Shown: positions 1-6,034, numbered from the stretch's first letter. The stretch is DNA of 6,034 nucleotides from Verrucomicrobiota bacterium (GCA_020853375.1 JADYZA010000119.1:1-6034), one strand, 5' to 3'. Program-made: numbers and translations. The notes: a model not told the origin generated them from the letters alone.

Positions 1-2
1 GT

Positions 3-764
3 CACCCCGAGCGGCCCTATACGTTGGACTACATCAAGAACATGACCACGGACTTTGTTGAAATCCATGGCGACCGTATTCATGCAGACGATCGCGCCAT
101 CATCGGCGGATTTGCCAAGATCGACGGCCAGAAGGTGATGATTATCGGCTCGCAGAAAGGGCGCGACACCAAGAGTAATTTGGAGTGCAACTTTGGTTGC
201 GCTTATCCCGAAGGATACCGGAAAGCTTTGCGTCTAATGAAGCTTGCCGACAAATTCAATGTGCCGGTTGTCACCCTGATTGACACGCCCGGAGCCTTTC
301 CGGGGCTTGAATCTGAAGAGCGCCATATTGCCGAAGCGATCGCCGTGAATCTGCGCGAGATGTTCAATCTGCGCGTTCCGGTCATTGTGGCCATTATCGG
401 TGAGGGCGGTTCAGGCGGCGCGCTGGGCATCGGCATCGGTGATCGTATTCTTATTTTCGAACATGCCTATTATTCTGTGATTTCGCCTGAAGGTTGCGCA
501 GCGATTCTTTTCAAAGACCGCGCCTATGCAGACAAATCGGCTGAAGCGCTCAAGATCACCGCGCAGCACTTGATTGAGAACAAACTGGCTGACGAAATTG
601 TGCCGGAGCCGAAGGGCGGGGCGCATACGGATGCCAAGGCCGCCGCCGAAAATCTTAAAACGGCGCTTCTTCGTAATCTGGCTGAGCTGAAAAAGCAGTC
701 GTCCGAACAGCTCATGAATGGACGCTATGACAAGTTTCGTGCCATGGGCGTTTTCTCCGGATAA
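3..764 (+). CDS. accA: Acetyl-CoA carboxylase carboxyltransferase subunit alpha (5' partial)
   Basis: AccA is half of the carboxyltransferase of acetyl-CoA carboxylase. With AccD it moves the carboxyl group from biotin on AccB to acetyl-CoA, making malonyl-CoA for fatty-acid synthesis in the cytoplasm. The frame is already open at the left edge and reads [11 protein letters not shown], a hallmark AccA segment that lies near residue 69 in E. coli AccA (319 aa). About 68 N-terminal residues are therefore outside the window, and the TTG at 24 is an internal Leu codon, not a start. Visible family signatures are the glycine-rich oxyanion segment GEGGSGGAL (399-425), [11 protein letters not shown] (477-509), the DTPGAFPG stretch before them, and the C-terminal [10 protein letters not shown]. 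The C-terminus ends at the usual family position (TAA 762-764). The next gene starts 27-36 nt downstream with no convincing terminator between, so readthrough into the heptose operon is likely. The assignment is very secure. Confidence 0.97.
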   Translation, partial: HPERPYTLDYIKNMTTDFVEIHGDRIHADDRAIIGGFAKIDGQKVMIIGSQKGRDTKSNLECNFGCAYPEGYRKALRLMKLADKFNVPVVTLIDTPGAFPGLESEERHIAEAIAVNLREMFNLRVPVIVAIIGEGGSGGALGIGIGDRILIFEHAYYSVISPEGCAAILFKDRAYADKSAEALKITAQHLIENKLADEIVPEPKGGAHTDAKAAAENLKTALLRNLAELKKQSSEQLMNGRYDKFRAMGVFSG

Positions 765-800
765 AAAGACGCCTTTGCAGCGTCAGAGCCTGTGAGATTT

Positions 801-1319
801 ATGAGTAAGGCGGGGCGAAAAGCGTTTTTTTTGGATCGTGACGGAGTGATAAACGTCGACCGCGGCTATGTCTCGAAGGTCGATGACTTTATTTTTATGG
901 ACGGAGTCTTTCCGGTATTGCGGGCGTTGTCGGCCAAAGGGTATGCGTTAATCATCGTGACGAACCAGTCGGGAATTGGCCGGGGTTATTATACGGCGGA
1001 GGATTTTCAGGTTCTGACGGATTGGATGCTGAGGAAGCTGGAGGCTGAGGGAATTGAGATCGCCGGAATTTACAGCTGTCCGCATAGTCCTGAAGTAAAC
1101 TGCCACTGTCGGAAACCAGCACCGGGTATGCTTTTGCAGGCGATTCGTGAACATGGAATAGACCCTGCGGTTTCATGGATGGTTGGTGACAAGCCGAGCG
1201 ACATGGCGGCGGCGGAAGCCGCCGGAATTCGCAACCGCGTATTGCTTGGCAGGGAGCTTTCTGGGCATTGTACGCACATGATTTCGACCCTTAGAGAACT
1301 GGCGGGACTTTTAGAATGA
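801..1319 (+). CDS. gmhB: D-glycero-beta-D-manno-heptose-1,7-bisphosphate 7-phosphatase (HAD family)
   Basis: GmhB removes the 7-phosphate from D-glycero-D-manno-heptose 1,7-bisphosphate, step 3 of ADP-heptose synthesis, in the cytoplasm. It is a compact HAD phosphatase with no cap domain. Counting from ATG 801 (172 aa; E. coli about 191), FFLDRDGVIN carries nucleophile D12 and general acid D14, TNQSGIGRG is motif 2 at about 54-62, CRKP supplies the motif-3 Lys, and VGDKPSDM at about 128-135 is the Mg-binding motif 4. A structural zinc site is visible as C93-x-H95 and C101-x-C103, with a short five-residue connecting loop. ATG 801 is preferred because it puts the DxD at the usual depth; GTG 792, in frame and giving 175 aa, is a possible start, and neither has a strong Shine-Dalgarno. 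The stop overlaps the rfaE2 start as ATGA. Histidinol-phosphate phosphatase is the close alternative within the family, but the operon decides for GmhB. Confidence 0.94.
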   Translation: MSKAGRKAFFLDRDGVINVDRGYVSKVDDFIFMDGVFPVLRALSAKGYALIIVTNQSGIGRGYYTAEDFQVLTDWMLRKLEAEGIEIAGIYSCPHSPEVNCHCRKPAPGMLLQAIREHGIDPAVSWMVGDKPSDMAAAEAAGIRNRVLLGRELSGHCTHMISTLRELAGLLE

Positions 1320-1816
1320 GAAACTTTAAAGACAAGATTCTGACAAAAGACGCGATGATCGCCGAGCGGGCCAGGCTGAGGGCCGATGGGCGGAAGGTGG
1401 TTTTCACTAACGGGTGCTTCGATATTCTGCATTGCGGACACGTCACTTATCTGAACTTCGCCCGCGAGCAGGGCGATGCGTTGGTTCTGGGGCTGAACTC
1501 CGACGCGTCGGTGAAGCGCAATAAAGGGGATGGTCGTCCGGTTAATGGCGAGCAGGACCGCGCCGAGGTGCTCGCTTCTCTCGAGTGCGTTGATTATGTG
1601 GTGCTTTTTGACGAGGATGAGCCCGCAATGCTGATTGGTGCGCTTCTGCCCGATGTGCTCGTGAAAGGTGATGATTGGGCGCATTATGTCAGCGGACGAG
1701 AAGCGGTCGAGGCGGCTGGCGGAAAAGTGGTGCTCGCCAAAATGGTGGCCGGACGTTCAACCACTGGAACCATTGAAAAAATTCTGAAAGTCTACGGAGA
1801 GCGCAATGAGCATTAA
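1316..1816 (+). CDS. rfaE2: D-glycero-beta-D-manno-heptose 1-phosphate adenylyltransferase (stand-alone HldE C-terminal domain)
   Basis: This enzyme joins AMP from ATP to D-glycero-beta-D-manno-heptose 1-phosphate to give ADP-D-glycero-D-manno-heptose, step 4 of the pathway. The 166-aa protein is a single nucleotidyltransferase domain. FTNGCFDILHCGH (residues 30-42) includes the HxGH ATP-binding motif (H39, H42), followed by LNSDASVKR (60-68), VNGEQDRAEVL (77-87), VKGDDW (116-121) and a closing GRSTTGTIEKI (146-156), the counterpart of the STT motif in HldE. It aligns with the C-terminal domain of E. coli HldE, but here there is no kinase domain fused to it; the kinase is encoded separately at 2765-3733 (the hldA/hldC arrangement, symbol hldC also used). 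The start overlaps the gmhB stop by 4 nt and its end overlaps hldD by 11 nt, which points to coupled translation. Confidence 0.95.
   Translation: MRNFKDKILTKDAMIAERARLRADGRKVVFTNGCFDILHCGHVTYLNFAREQGDALVLGLNSDASVKRNKGDGRPVNGEQDRAEVLASLECVDYVVLFDEDEPAMLIGALLPDVLVKGDDWAHYVSGREAVEAAGGKVVLAKMVAGRSTTGTIEKILKVYGERNEH
1796..1799 (+). promoter_or_regulatory. Shine-Dalgarno of hldD inside rfaE2
   Basis: GGAG lies 6 nt before ATG 1806, inside the last codons of rfaE2. It fixes the hldD start and explains the 11-nt overlap: ribosomes finishing rfaE2 uncover or reuse this site. It is the clearest ribosome-binding site within the heptose operon. Confidence 0.6.
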
Positions 1817-2768
1817 GTACATTGTGACCGGCGGGGCCGGATTCATCGGTAGTAATCTGGTACGCGAGCTCAACGCCCGAGGTGAAGACGAGATTCTGAT
1901 CGTTGACGAACTGGGCGAGGACGAGAAGTGGAAGAATCTCGTCGGGCTGGCCTATGAGGATTACATCGACAAGGAAGACCTGTTTGATTACCTCGAGGGT
2001 GTGGCTCTCAAAAAAGTGAAAGCGGTTTACCACCTCGGGGCCTGTAGCGCCACGACCGAGACGGATGCCGATTATTTGGCCTACAACAATTACCACTACA
2101 CCCGTGCGCTTTGTGAAAGCTGTTTGGATGCGGGCGTCCGTTTCGTTTACGCCTCAAGTGCCGCCACGTATGGCGACGGGAATCTGGGGTACTCCGATGC
2201 CGATGCCGAAACGCCGAAGTTTCGGCCGCTGAACATGTACGGCTATTCCAAGCACATGTTTGATCTTTGGGCTCTCCGCAACGGCGCGCTCAAAGAGATT
2301 GCCGGGCTGAAATACTTCAACGTGTACGGCCCCGGCGAGGCTCACAAGGGCGATATGCGTTCTGTGGTGCACAAATCGTTTGAACAGATTCTCGCGTCAG
2401 GAAAAGTTCAACTCTTTAAATCAAATCGCCCCGATTACAAGGATGGTGAACAGGTTCGTGACTTCATCTATGTCAAAGACGCCGTCGATATGACGCTGTG
2501 GCTGGGTGAGCGTCCGTCTGTCGGCGGGCTCTTCAATTGCGGCACCGGAACTCCGCGCACATGGGTCGATCTGGTGAGTGCTGTATTTAACGCGATGGGG
2601 ATTCCGGTGAATATCGAATTTGTCGACATGCCGCCGCACCTTGAGGGGAAATATCAGTATCACACTTGCGCGGTGATGGATAAAATCCGCACGAAAGATT
2701 ATCCGGCCCGGTTCCAGACCTTGGAAAGCGGGATTAATGATTATGTCCGCAACCATCTGATGTCATGA
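1806..2768 (+). CDS. hldD: ADP-L-glycero-D-manno-heptose 6-epimerase
   Basis: HldD (RfaD) inverts C6 of ADP-D-glycero-D-manno-heptose to give the L-glycero form used by inner-core heptosyltransferases, the last cytoplasmic step. The 320-aa protein is an extended short-chain dehydrogenase/reductase with a Rossmann NADP site GGAGFIGSN (9-17). It has YASSAATYG (115-123) with the active-site Ser, the YGYSK catalytic Tyr145/Lys149 pair, and FNVYGPGEAHKG (171-182), whose Lys181 matches the second catalytic base of E. coli HldD. RDFIYVKD (218-225) and FNCGTG (243-248) are further epimerase signatures. The length is close to E. coli HldD (310 aa). ATG 1806 is supported by a GGAG site and by the glycine motif being at residue 9. 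The stop overlaps the rfaE1 start as ATGA. The HKG motif and the operon separate it from generic UDP-glucose 4-epimerases. Confidence 0.96.
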   Translation: MSIKYIVTGGAGFIGSNLVRELNARGEDEILIVDELGEDEKWKNLVGLAYEDYIDKEDLFDYLEGVALKKVKAVYHLGACSATTETDADYLAYNNYHYTRALCESCLDAGVRFVYASSAATYGDGNLGYSDADAETPKFRPLNMYGYSKHMFDLWALRNGALKEIAGLKYFNVYGPGEAHKGDMRSVVHKSFEQILASGKVQLFKSNRPDYKDGEQVRDFIYVKDAVDMTLWLGERPSVGGLFNCGTGTPRTWVDLVSAVFNAMGIPVNIEFVDMPPHLEGKYQYHTCAVMDKIRTKDYPARFQTLESGINDYVRNHLMS

Positions 2769-3733
2769 CCTTGATTCAACAGATTCTTGATCGCGCCCGT
2801 AACAGCCGGATTCTTGTCGCCGGGGATATCATGATCGATGTCTATGATTTCTGTTACACCGCCCATAGCCGTCCATCGCCTGAGCTTCCGGATAAGAAAG
2901 TTTATACTGCGCATCGCTCTGCGAAAATGTTGGGCGGTGCGGGCAACGTGGCGGCTAATCTGTCGTCGCTGGGTGTTGAAACCTCGTTGCTTGCAATTTG
3001 TGGTGACGACGGTAATGCGCTCGAAGCTCGCCGCTTGTGTGAATCCGCCGGAATTCGTTCTACGTTACTGACGGACGCCTCTCGCCCGACCACCATTAAA
3101 ACCCGACTTTATATTGACGATCATTATCTGCTGCGCCGGGACGATGAACTTGCGCATAAAGTATCTGGCGAGCTGTCCGATGCAATCATCCGCTCCTTCG
3201 TGTCGGCACTTGATCACGTCGATGCCGTGATTTTAAGTGACTACAATAAGGGGTTTTTTGTCAAGGAAGTCGCTCAGGCGATCATCGCACTCTGCCGGAA
3301 CCGCTCGATTCCGGTGGTGGTTGATCTTAAGCCAGCCAATGCGACGATTTTTTCTGGTGCCACAGTGGTTGCTCCAAATCTCAAAGAAGCCCGCGAAATA
3401 TGCCCTGGATTCGATTCGCACCAAGCAGAGAGTTCTTTGAAAATCATTCACAACATTCTCGGTGCAGAGAAGGTTGTGGTGACACTCAGCTCGGAAGGAA
3501 TGCTGATCTATGAAGAAGGGAAACCCTCTCATGTCCTCGGACGAAAGGTTACGGCAATCGATTCCTGCGGGTGCGGCGATACGGTGAGAGCCTGTTTGAC
3601 CCTTGGTCTTGTTGCGGGCCTGTCACTGGCTGAAGCGGCGGATTTTGCCAACTATGCCGCTTCTCTGGCTGTGCAAAAACTTGGCACAGCCACTTTGACC
3701 CCGGATGAACTTCGGAAAGAGAGCGTATCATGA
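2765..3733 (+). CDS. rfaE1: D-glycero-beta-D-manno-heptose-7-phosphate kinase (stand-alone HldE N-terminal domain)
   Basis: This PfkB/ribokinase-family enzyme phosphorylates D-glycero-D-manno-heptose 7-phosphate at C1, step 2 of the pathway (also called hldA). The 322-aa protein matches the kinase half of E. coli HldE: VAGDIMIDVY (18-27), GGAGNVAANLSSLG (57-70, PfkB signature 1 with sugar-binding Gly/Asn), LSDYNKG (157-163), APNLKEA (203-209), VVTLSSEGM (238-246) and the C-terminal PfkB signature DSCGCGDTV (266-274) with catalytic base Asp272. Several positions differ from E. coli: the anion-hole motif reads SCGCGD where TGAGD is usual, and DLK replaces DPK at 187-189. All core residues remain, so I expect an active kinase. 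The start overlaps the hldD stop as ATGA with no visible Shine-Dalgarno, so translation probably depends on coupling. No nucleotidyltransferase domain follows; that function is rfaE2 upstream. Confidence 0.92.
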   Translation: MTLIQQILDRARNSRILVAGDIMIDVYDFCYTAHSRPSPELPDKKVYTAHRSAKMLGGAGNVAANLSSLGVETSLLAICGDDGNALEARRLCESAGIRSTLLTDASRPTTIKTRLYIDDHYLLRRDDELAHKVSGELSDAIIRSFVSALDHVDAVILSDYNKGFFVKEVAQAIIALCRNRSIPVVVDLKPANATIFSGATVVAPNLKEAREICPGFDSHQAESSLKIIHNILGAEKVVVTLSSEGMLIYEEGKPSHVLGRKVTAIDSCGCGDTVRACLTLGLVAGLSLAEAADFANYAASLAVQKLGTATLTPDELRKESVS

Positions 3734-4299
3734 AAAATATCCTTGAGAAACGGTTTGCAGAAATAGATCAAGTTTTGAAAGACACGCTTCGGCAAAGCGC
3801 GGATTCAGTTGCGCGGGCGGCAGAACTGATTGTGCAGGCGTATCGTGCCGAGCATGGCGTGTTTCTATTCGGTAATGGCGGGTCGGCTGCCGATGCGCAA
3901 CATATGGCTGGGGAGCTTACTGGGCGATTTCTCAGAGATCGTCGTCCGCTTAAGGCTCAGGCGCTGGTTTGCGATGCCGCAACGATCACCAGTATCGCCA
4001 ACGATTACGGTTACGAACATATTTTTTCAAAACAGTTGTTGGCCAATGCAGAAGCAGGTGACATCGCCTTCGGGTTTTCAACCTCTGGGAATTCGAAAAA
4101 TGTGATCGAGGCTTTTAAGGCGGCGAAGTCTTCGGATATTCGCACGGTCGCGATGACTGGCAATGGTGGCGGTGCACTGAGAGAGTTGTCAGATGTATGG
4201 ATTGAAATTCCGTCATCTTTCACGCCGCATATTCAGGAGGTCGGCATGGTGGTTTACCACTGTCTGTGCGAGCAGATAGAGGGTGTTCTTTTTAGGTAA
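3730..4299 (+). CDS. gmhA: Sedoheptulose-7-phosphate isomerase (phosphoheptose isomerase)
   Basis: GmhA converts sedoheptulose 7-phosphate to D-glycero-D-manno-heptose 7-phosphate, the committed first step of ADP-heptose synthesis, as a cytoplasmic SIS-domain tetramer with active-site zinc. The 189-aa protein has the SIS phosphosugar loop FLFGNGGSAADAQHMAGE (45-62) and a second loop FSTSGNSKN (116-124). The zinc ligands known from GmhA structures (H61, E65, Q172, H180 in E. coli and relatives) appear here at H58, E62, Q169 and H177, all shifted by exactly three. ATG 3730 overlaps the rfaE1 stop as ATGA, and a purine-rich GGAAAGAGAG (3714-3723) sits just upstream. This is the last gene of the overlapping cluster. 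DiaA-type SIS paralogues are similar, but the intact zinc set and the operon support GmhA. Confidence 0.96.
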   Translation: MKNILEKRFAEIDQVLKDTLRQSADSVARAAELIVQAYRAEHGVFLFGNGGSAADAQHMAGELTGRFLRDRRPLKAQALVCDAATITSIANDYGYEHIFSKQLLANAEAGDIAFGFSTSGNSKNVIEAFKAAKSSDIRTVAMTGNGGGALRELSDVWIEIPSSFTPHIQEVGMVVYHCLCEQIEGVLFR

Positions 4300-4339
4300 T
4301 ACTCATTTGCCGATATCTTTTTAGTACTGAGCTGAGTAT
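4299..4339. repeat. 7-bp inverted repeat in the gmhA-membrane protein gap
   Basis: ATACTCA (4299-4305) and TGAGTAT (4333-4339) are perfect reverse complements around a 27-nt spacer. The second arm includes part of a tandem CTGAGCTGAG (4327-4336). The stem is short, AT-rich and not followed by a T-run, so it is not a standard intrinsic terminator. It could be a weak mRNA hairpin separating gmhA from the next gene, an operator, or chance. Confidence 0.25.
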
Positions 4340-4357
4340 GAGTTTTAAGTCGATAAC

Positions 4358-4367
4358 AAGGAGAAGG
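4358..4367 (+). promoter_or_regulatory. Strong Shine-Dalgarno site for the TTG-start membrane protein gene
   Basis: AAGGAGAAGG holds two overlapping anti-16S matches, AAGGAG ending 9 nt and AGAAGG ending 5 nt before TTG 4373. It is the best ribosome-binding site in the window and decides the TTG start, because the next in-frame Met lies about 36 codons in, after the first membrane helix. Confidence 0.7.
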
Positions 4368-4372
4368 TAAAG

Positions 4373-5038
4373 TTGAAAAGAGCGGTTGTTGTTGTCAAGA
4401 GGTCGATTCGGACGGTTTTATTCACTTTAGCGGTTCGAATTTTTGTTTACGCACTGTTGCTGGGAGGTCTCGCATACGGGATGCTTTGGGGTGCGGTTGT
4501 TTATGACGAAGCCTTTTATGATGAGCTGGGGCCGGTTGAAAGTCTCGAGACAGTTTTCGCGTTGTCCGCTGCTTTAGTTTTCTTGCTGGCAGGCCGTAAA
4601 AATTCCTCTAAAACCCCTTGTGCGGTGATGATTTCCGGGCTTCTTTTTTGTGCATTTGTCCGTGAATCGGACTACATCTTGGACACATTTGTTTTGCGGC
4701 ATTCCTGGAAAATCGGAATTGTGCTGATTCTTCTCTGGATGGCGACGTATGCCGCGAGACATTTTCGGGATATCTATATGTCAGTTTTAAAGTTTACGCA
4801 TCTTCCAAGCTTTGGAATTTTTATGAGCGGTCTGTTGGTGCTGGTAGTGTTTTCCCGTCTATTCGGATACGGCCCTTTCTGGAAAGCCATTATGGACGAT
4901 CCCAGCTATCGAACCGTTAAAACGATTGTCGAAGAAGGGGTTGAGCAAATGGGCTATTTTCTGGTCTTTATCTCAGCCTGTGAATACTGGCACGAGGCCC
5001 GGATGCGTTCGCGGTTTGCTCCGAAAGCGACGGAGTGA
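4373..5038 (+). CDS. Six-helix integral membrane protein of unknown function
   Basis: I do not recognise a named family with confidence. The 221-aa protein starts at TTG, supported by the strong AAGGAG site upstream. A basic N-terminus (K2, R3, K9, R10, R13) precedes about six hydrophobic segments at roughly 20-43, 57-73, 83-97, 113-128, 147-163 and 189-206. Acidic and conserved-looking residues sit at membrane edges: ELGPVESLE (51-59), FVRESDYILD (95-104), VFSRLFGYG (159-167) and EEGVEQMGY (187-195). The C-terminus is basic and probably cytoplasmic (HEARMRSRF). There is no signal peptidase site, nucleotide-binding motif or obvious enzyme signature. It lies 73 nt after gmhA and 42 nt before the msbA-like gene on the same strand, which suggests an envelope or LPS role by association only. 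Its codons look richer in T than those of its neighbours, which hydrophobic residues alone could explain. Confidence 0.85.
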   Translation: MKRAVVVVKRSIRTVLFTLAVRIFVYALLLGGLAYGMLWGAVVYDEAFYDELGPVESLETVFALSAALVFLLAGRKNSSKTPCAVMISGLLFCAFVRESDYILDTFVLRHSWKIGIVLILLWMATYAARHFRDIYMSVLKFTHLPSFGIFMSGLLVLVVFSRLFGYGPFWKAIMDDPSYRTVKTIVEEGVEQMGYFLVFISACEYWHEARMRSRFAPKATE

Positions 5039-5080
5039 AAGGCTTGGAGAGACGGCCCCTTCCGTGGTATTCGTAATCGT

Positions 5081-6034
5081 ATGAAAAAGTCCAGTTCTTC
5101 TATTCCGTACAAACGTCTGTTTGCCTTTGTTCGTCCATACACTTTACGGCTGGTGGTCGGGATTTTCTGCGGCGTCCTCTACGGTGGAGCCACTTTCGGC
5201 ATGCTGGTGGCTTTGCGGTGGGCTCTCGGAGGGATTTCCGGCGAGGATCTCAACCTTTCCGGATTAGCATCACTTGGTAGTACGGAGGGTACTGCTGGTG
5301 GAATGGGGTTTCATCGGCTGATCCTGACTGTTGCCATTCTTCCTCTTGTTACGGTTGTTCAAGGCGTATTATTCTTTGCTGGAAAATATCTGGTTGAGTG
5401 GGTAGGAAATCGGGTAGTGATGGATTTGCGGCTGAAACTTTTTGAGCACATTCATGCTTTGCCCATGCAATTTTTCACGAGTAACCGGGTCGGCGAGCTG
5501 ATTTCTAGGATTACCAGCGATACGACCCTGCTCACCCATCTGGTATCGAATGTCATAAGCGACATCATTCGCGAGCCGTTTACACTGATCGGTTGCATCG
5601 TCGCCATGGTTTATCTCGACTGGAAGCTGGCTGTACTGGCGCTGGTGGTTTTCCCAGTGTGCATTCTACCTGTGGCTATTCTGGGCCGTCGGGTTCGCAA
5701 AGCCTCTCGGAGCGGTCAGGAGGGCATGGGTGACATGCTTTCCGTAGTTCAGGAATCAATCGGCGGGGCGATGGTGGTGAAGGCTTTCCAGATGGAAAAA
5801 GAGGAGGTTTCCCGCTTCAGCGAATTTAACCGCCGGGTATTCAAAATGCAGATGAAGCAGACCCGCTCCAATGCGCTCACCGATCCTGTGGTTGTATTTC
5901 TTTCTTCTGTCGGGCTTTCCGGTGTTGTGATCTACGCTTATCTGAACGACCTCTCGCTGGCGCTGCTCATCTCGTTTGCCGGAGCCATGGTTCAAATGTA
6001 CAAACCAGCCAAAAAGCTCAGTCAGCTTCACATA
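5081..6034 (+). CDS. msbA: MsbA-like ABC exporter, transmembrane domain (3' partial)
   Basis: MsbA flips lipid A-core across the inner membrane using ATP. The frame is open to the window edge (318 codons) and covers the N-terminal transmembrane domain; the Walker A, signature and Walker B motifs would lie beyond the window. Helices are visible at about 22-45, 78-103, 155-178, 180-201, 268-289 and 290-306. Between TM2 and TM3 is the coupling-helix region VMDLRLKLFEHIHALPMQFF followed by VGELISRITSD (137-147), typical of exporter-type half transporters. VVQESIGGAMVVKAFQMEKEE (222-242) and TDPVV (267-271) also match MsbA. The TM1-TM2 loop (about 46-77) carries a Gly/Ser-rich stretch longer than in E. 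coli MsbA. ATG 5081 is the only plausible start in frame and has no close Shine-Dalgarno; the nearest GGAG is about 30 nt away. A lipid or peptide exporter of the same family is possible, but the LPS context favours MsbA. Confidence 0.87.
   Translation, partial: MKKSSSSIPYKRLFAFVRPYTLRLVVGIFCGVLYGGATFGMLVALRWALGGISGEDLNLSGLASLGSTEGTAGGMGFHRLILTVAILPLVTVVQGVLFFAGKYLVEWVGNRVVMDLRLKLFEHIHALPMQFFTSNRVGELISRITSDTTLLTHLVSNVISDIIREPFTLIGCIVAMVYLDWKLAVLALVVFPVCILPVAILGRRVRKASRSGQEGMGDMLSVVQESIGGAMVVKAFQMEKEEVSRFSEFNRRVFKMQMKQTRSNALTDPVVVFLSSVGLSGVVIYAYLNDLSLALLISFAGAMVQMYKPAKKLSQLHI

Noticed and set aside
24..26. TTG as a start codon for AccA
   Set aside because: The frame is open to the window edge and the upstream residues HPERPYT are conserved AccA sequence, so this is an internal Leu codon of a truncated gene.
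768..784. Hairpin GACGC-7 nt-GCGTC after accA as a terminator
   Set aside because: The stem is only 5 bp, has no T-run after it, and the next gene begins within 8-17 nt; it is at most a weak mRNA structure.
1070..2096. Long open frames on the minus strand opposite gmhB, rfaE2 and hldD
   Set aside because: They lie opposite well-conserved genes, show no recognisable domain, and their length follows from the codon bias of the plus-strand genes.
4286..4345. Sigma-70 promoter in the gap after gmhA (TAATAC, TATCTT and TTGCCG elements)
   Set aside because: No pair of boxes has both acceptable sequence and 16-18 nt spacing.
4338..4370. Ten-codon ORF (MSFKSITRRR) just before the TTG start, as a leader peptide
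   Set aside because: It has only a weak upstream ribosome-binding site, and the Arg-Arg-Arg end is simply the AAGGAGAAGG Shine-Dalgarno read as codons; no attenuator hairpins are visible.
5052..5065. ACGG/CCGT hairpin between the membrane protein gene and msbA
   Set aside because: Four base pairs with no T-run are too little to call a terminator, and such pairs are frequent by chance.
1..6034. Mobile element, CRISPR, defence or other exotic system
   Set aside because: Genes account for nearly the whole window, none resembles a transposase, nuclease or defence protein, and no long repeat or array is visible on either strand.

Overview
The window is one co-directional (+ strand) block of cell-envelope genes from a Gram-negative bacterium. 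It runs from the 3' part of accA, through five genes that make ADP-L-glycero-beta-D-manno-heptose (the inner-core LPS sugar donor), then an unrecognised integral membrane protein, to the 5' part of an MsbA-like ABC exporter. Heptose synthesis plus MsbA implies an outer membrane with LPS. The moderate-to-high GC, the split HldE, the weak Shine-Dalgarno sites at several starts and the protein sequences do not match the usual Enterobacteriaceae. A PVC-group organism (Kiritimatiellota/Lentisphaerota/Verrucomicrobiota) or a deltaproteobacterium is my low-confidence guess; the sequence alone does not settle it.

Layout: 3-764 accA (5' end outside the window); 801-1319 gmhB; 1316-1816 rfaE2/hldC; 1806-2768 hldD; 2765-3733 rfaE1/hldA; 3730-4299 gmhA; 4300-4372 the largest non-coding gap, with a short inverted repeat and a strong Shine-Dalgarno site; 4373-5038 six-helix membrane protein of unknown function (TTG start); 5081 to window end msbA-like (3' end outside the window). 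From gmhB to gmhA every junction overlaps (4, 11, 4 and 4 nt), so those five genes are almost certainly one translationally coupled operon.

How the genes work together: GmhA isomerises sedoheptulose 7-phosphate, RfaE1 phosphorylates it at C1, GmhB removes the 7-phosphate, RfaE2 adenylylates the product and HldD epimerises it at C6. The operon therefore carries the whole pathway, with steps in gene order 3-4-5-2-1. AccA starts the fatty-acid supply used for lipid A, and MsbA flips the finished lipid A-core, so the window links precursor supply, core sugar and export.

I see no mobile element, CRISPR array, tRNA or rRNA, and no sign of an exotic new system. The least explained item is the membrane protein between gmhA and msbA. 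Secondary oddities are the SCGCGD catalytic motif in RfaE1 and the structure of the gmhA-membrane protein gap.
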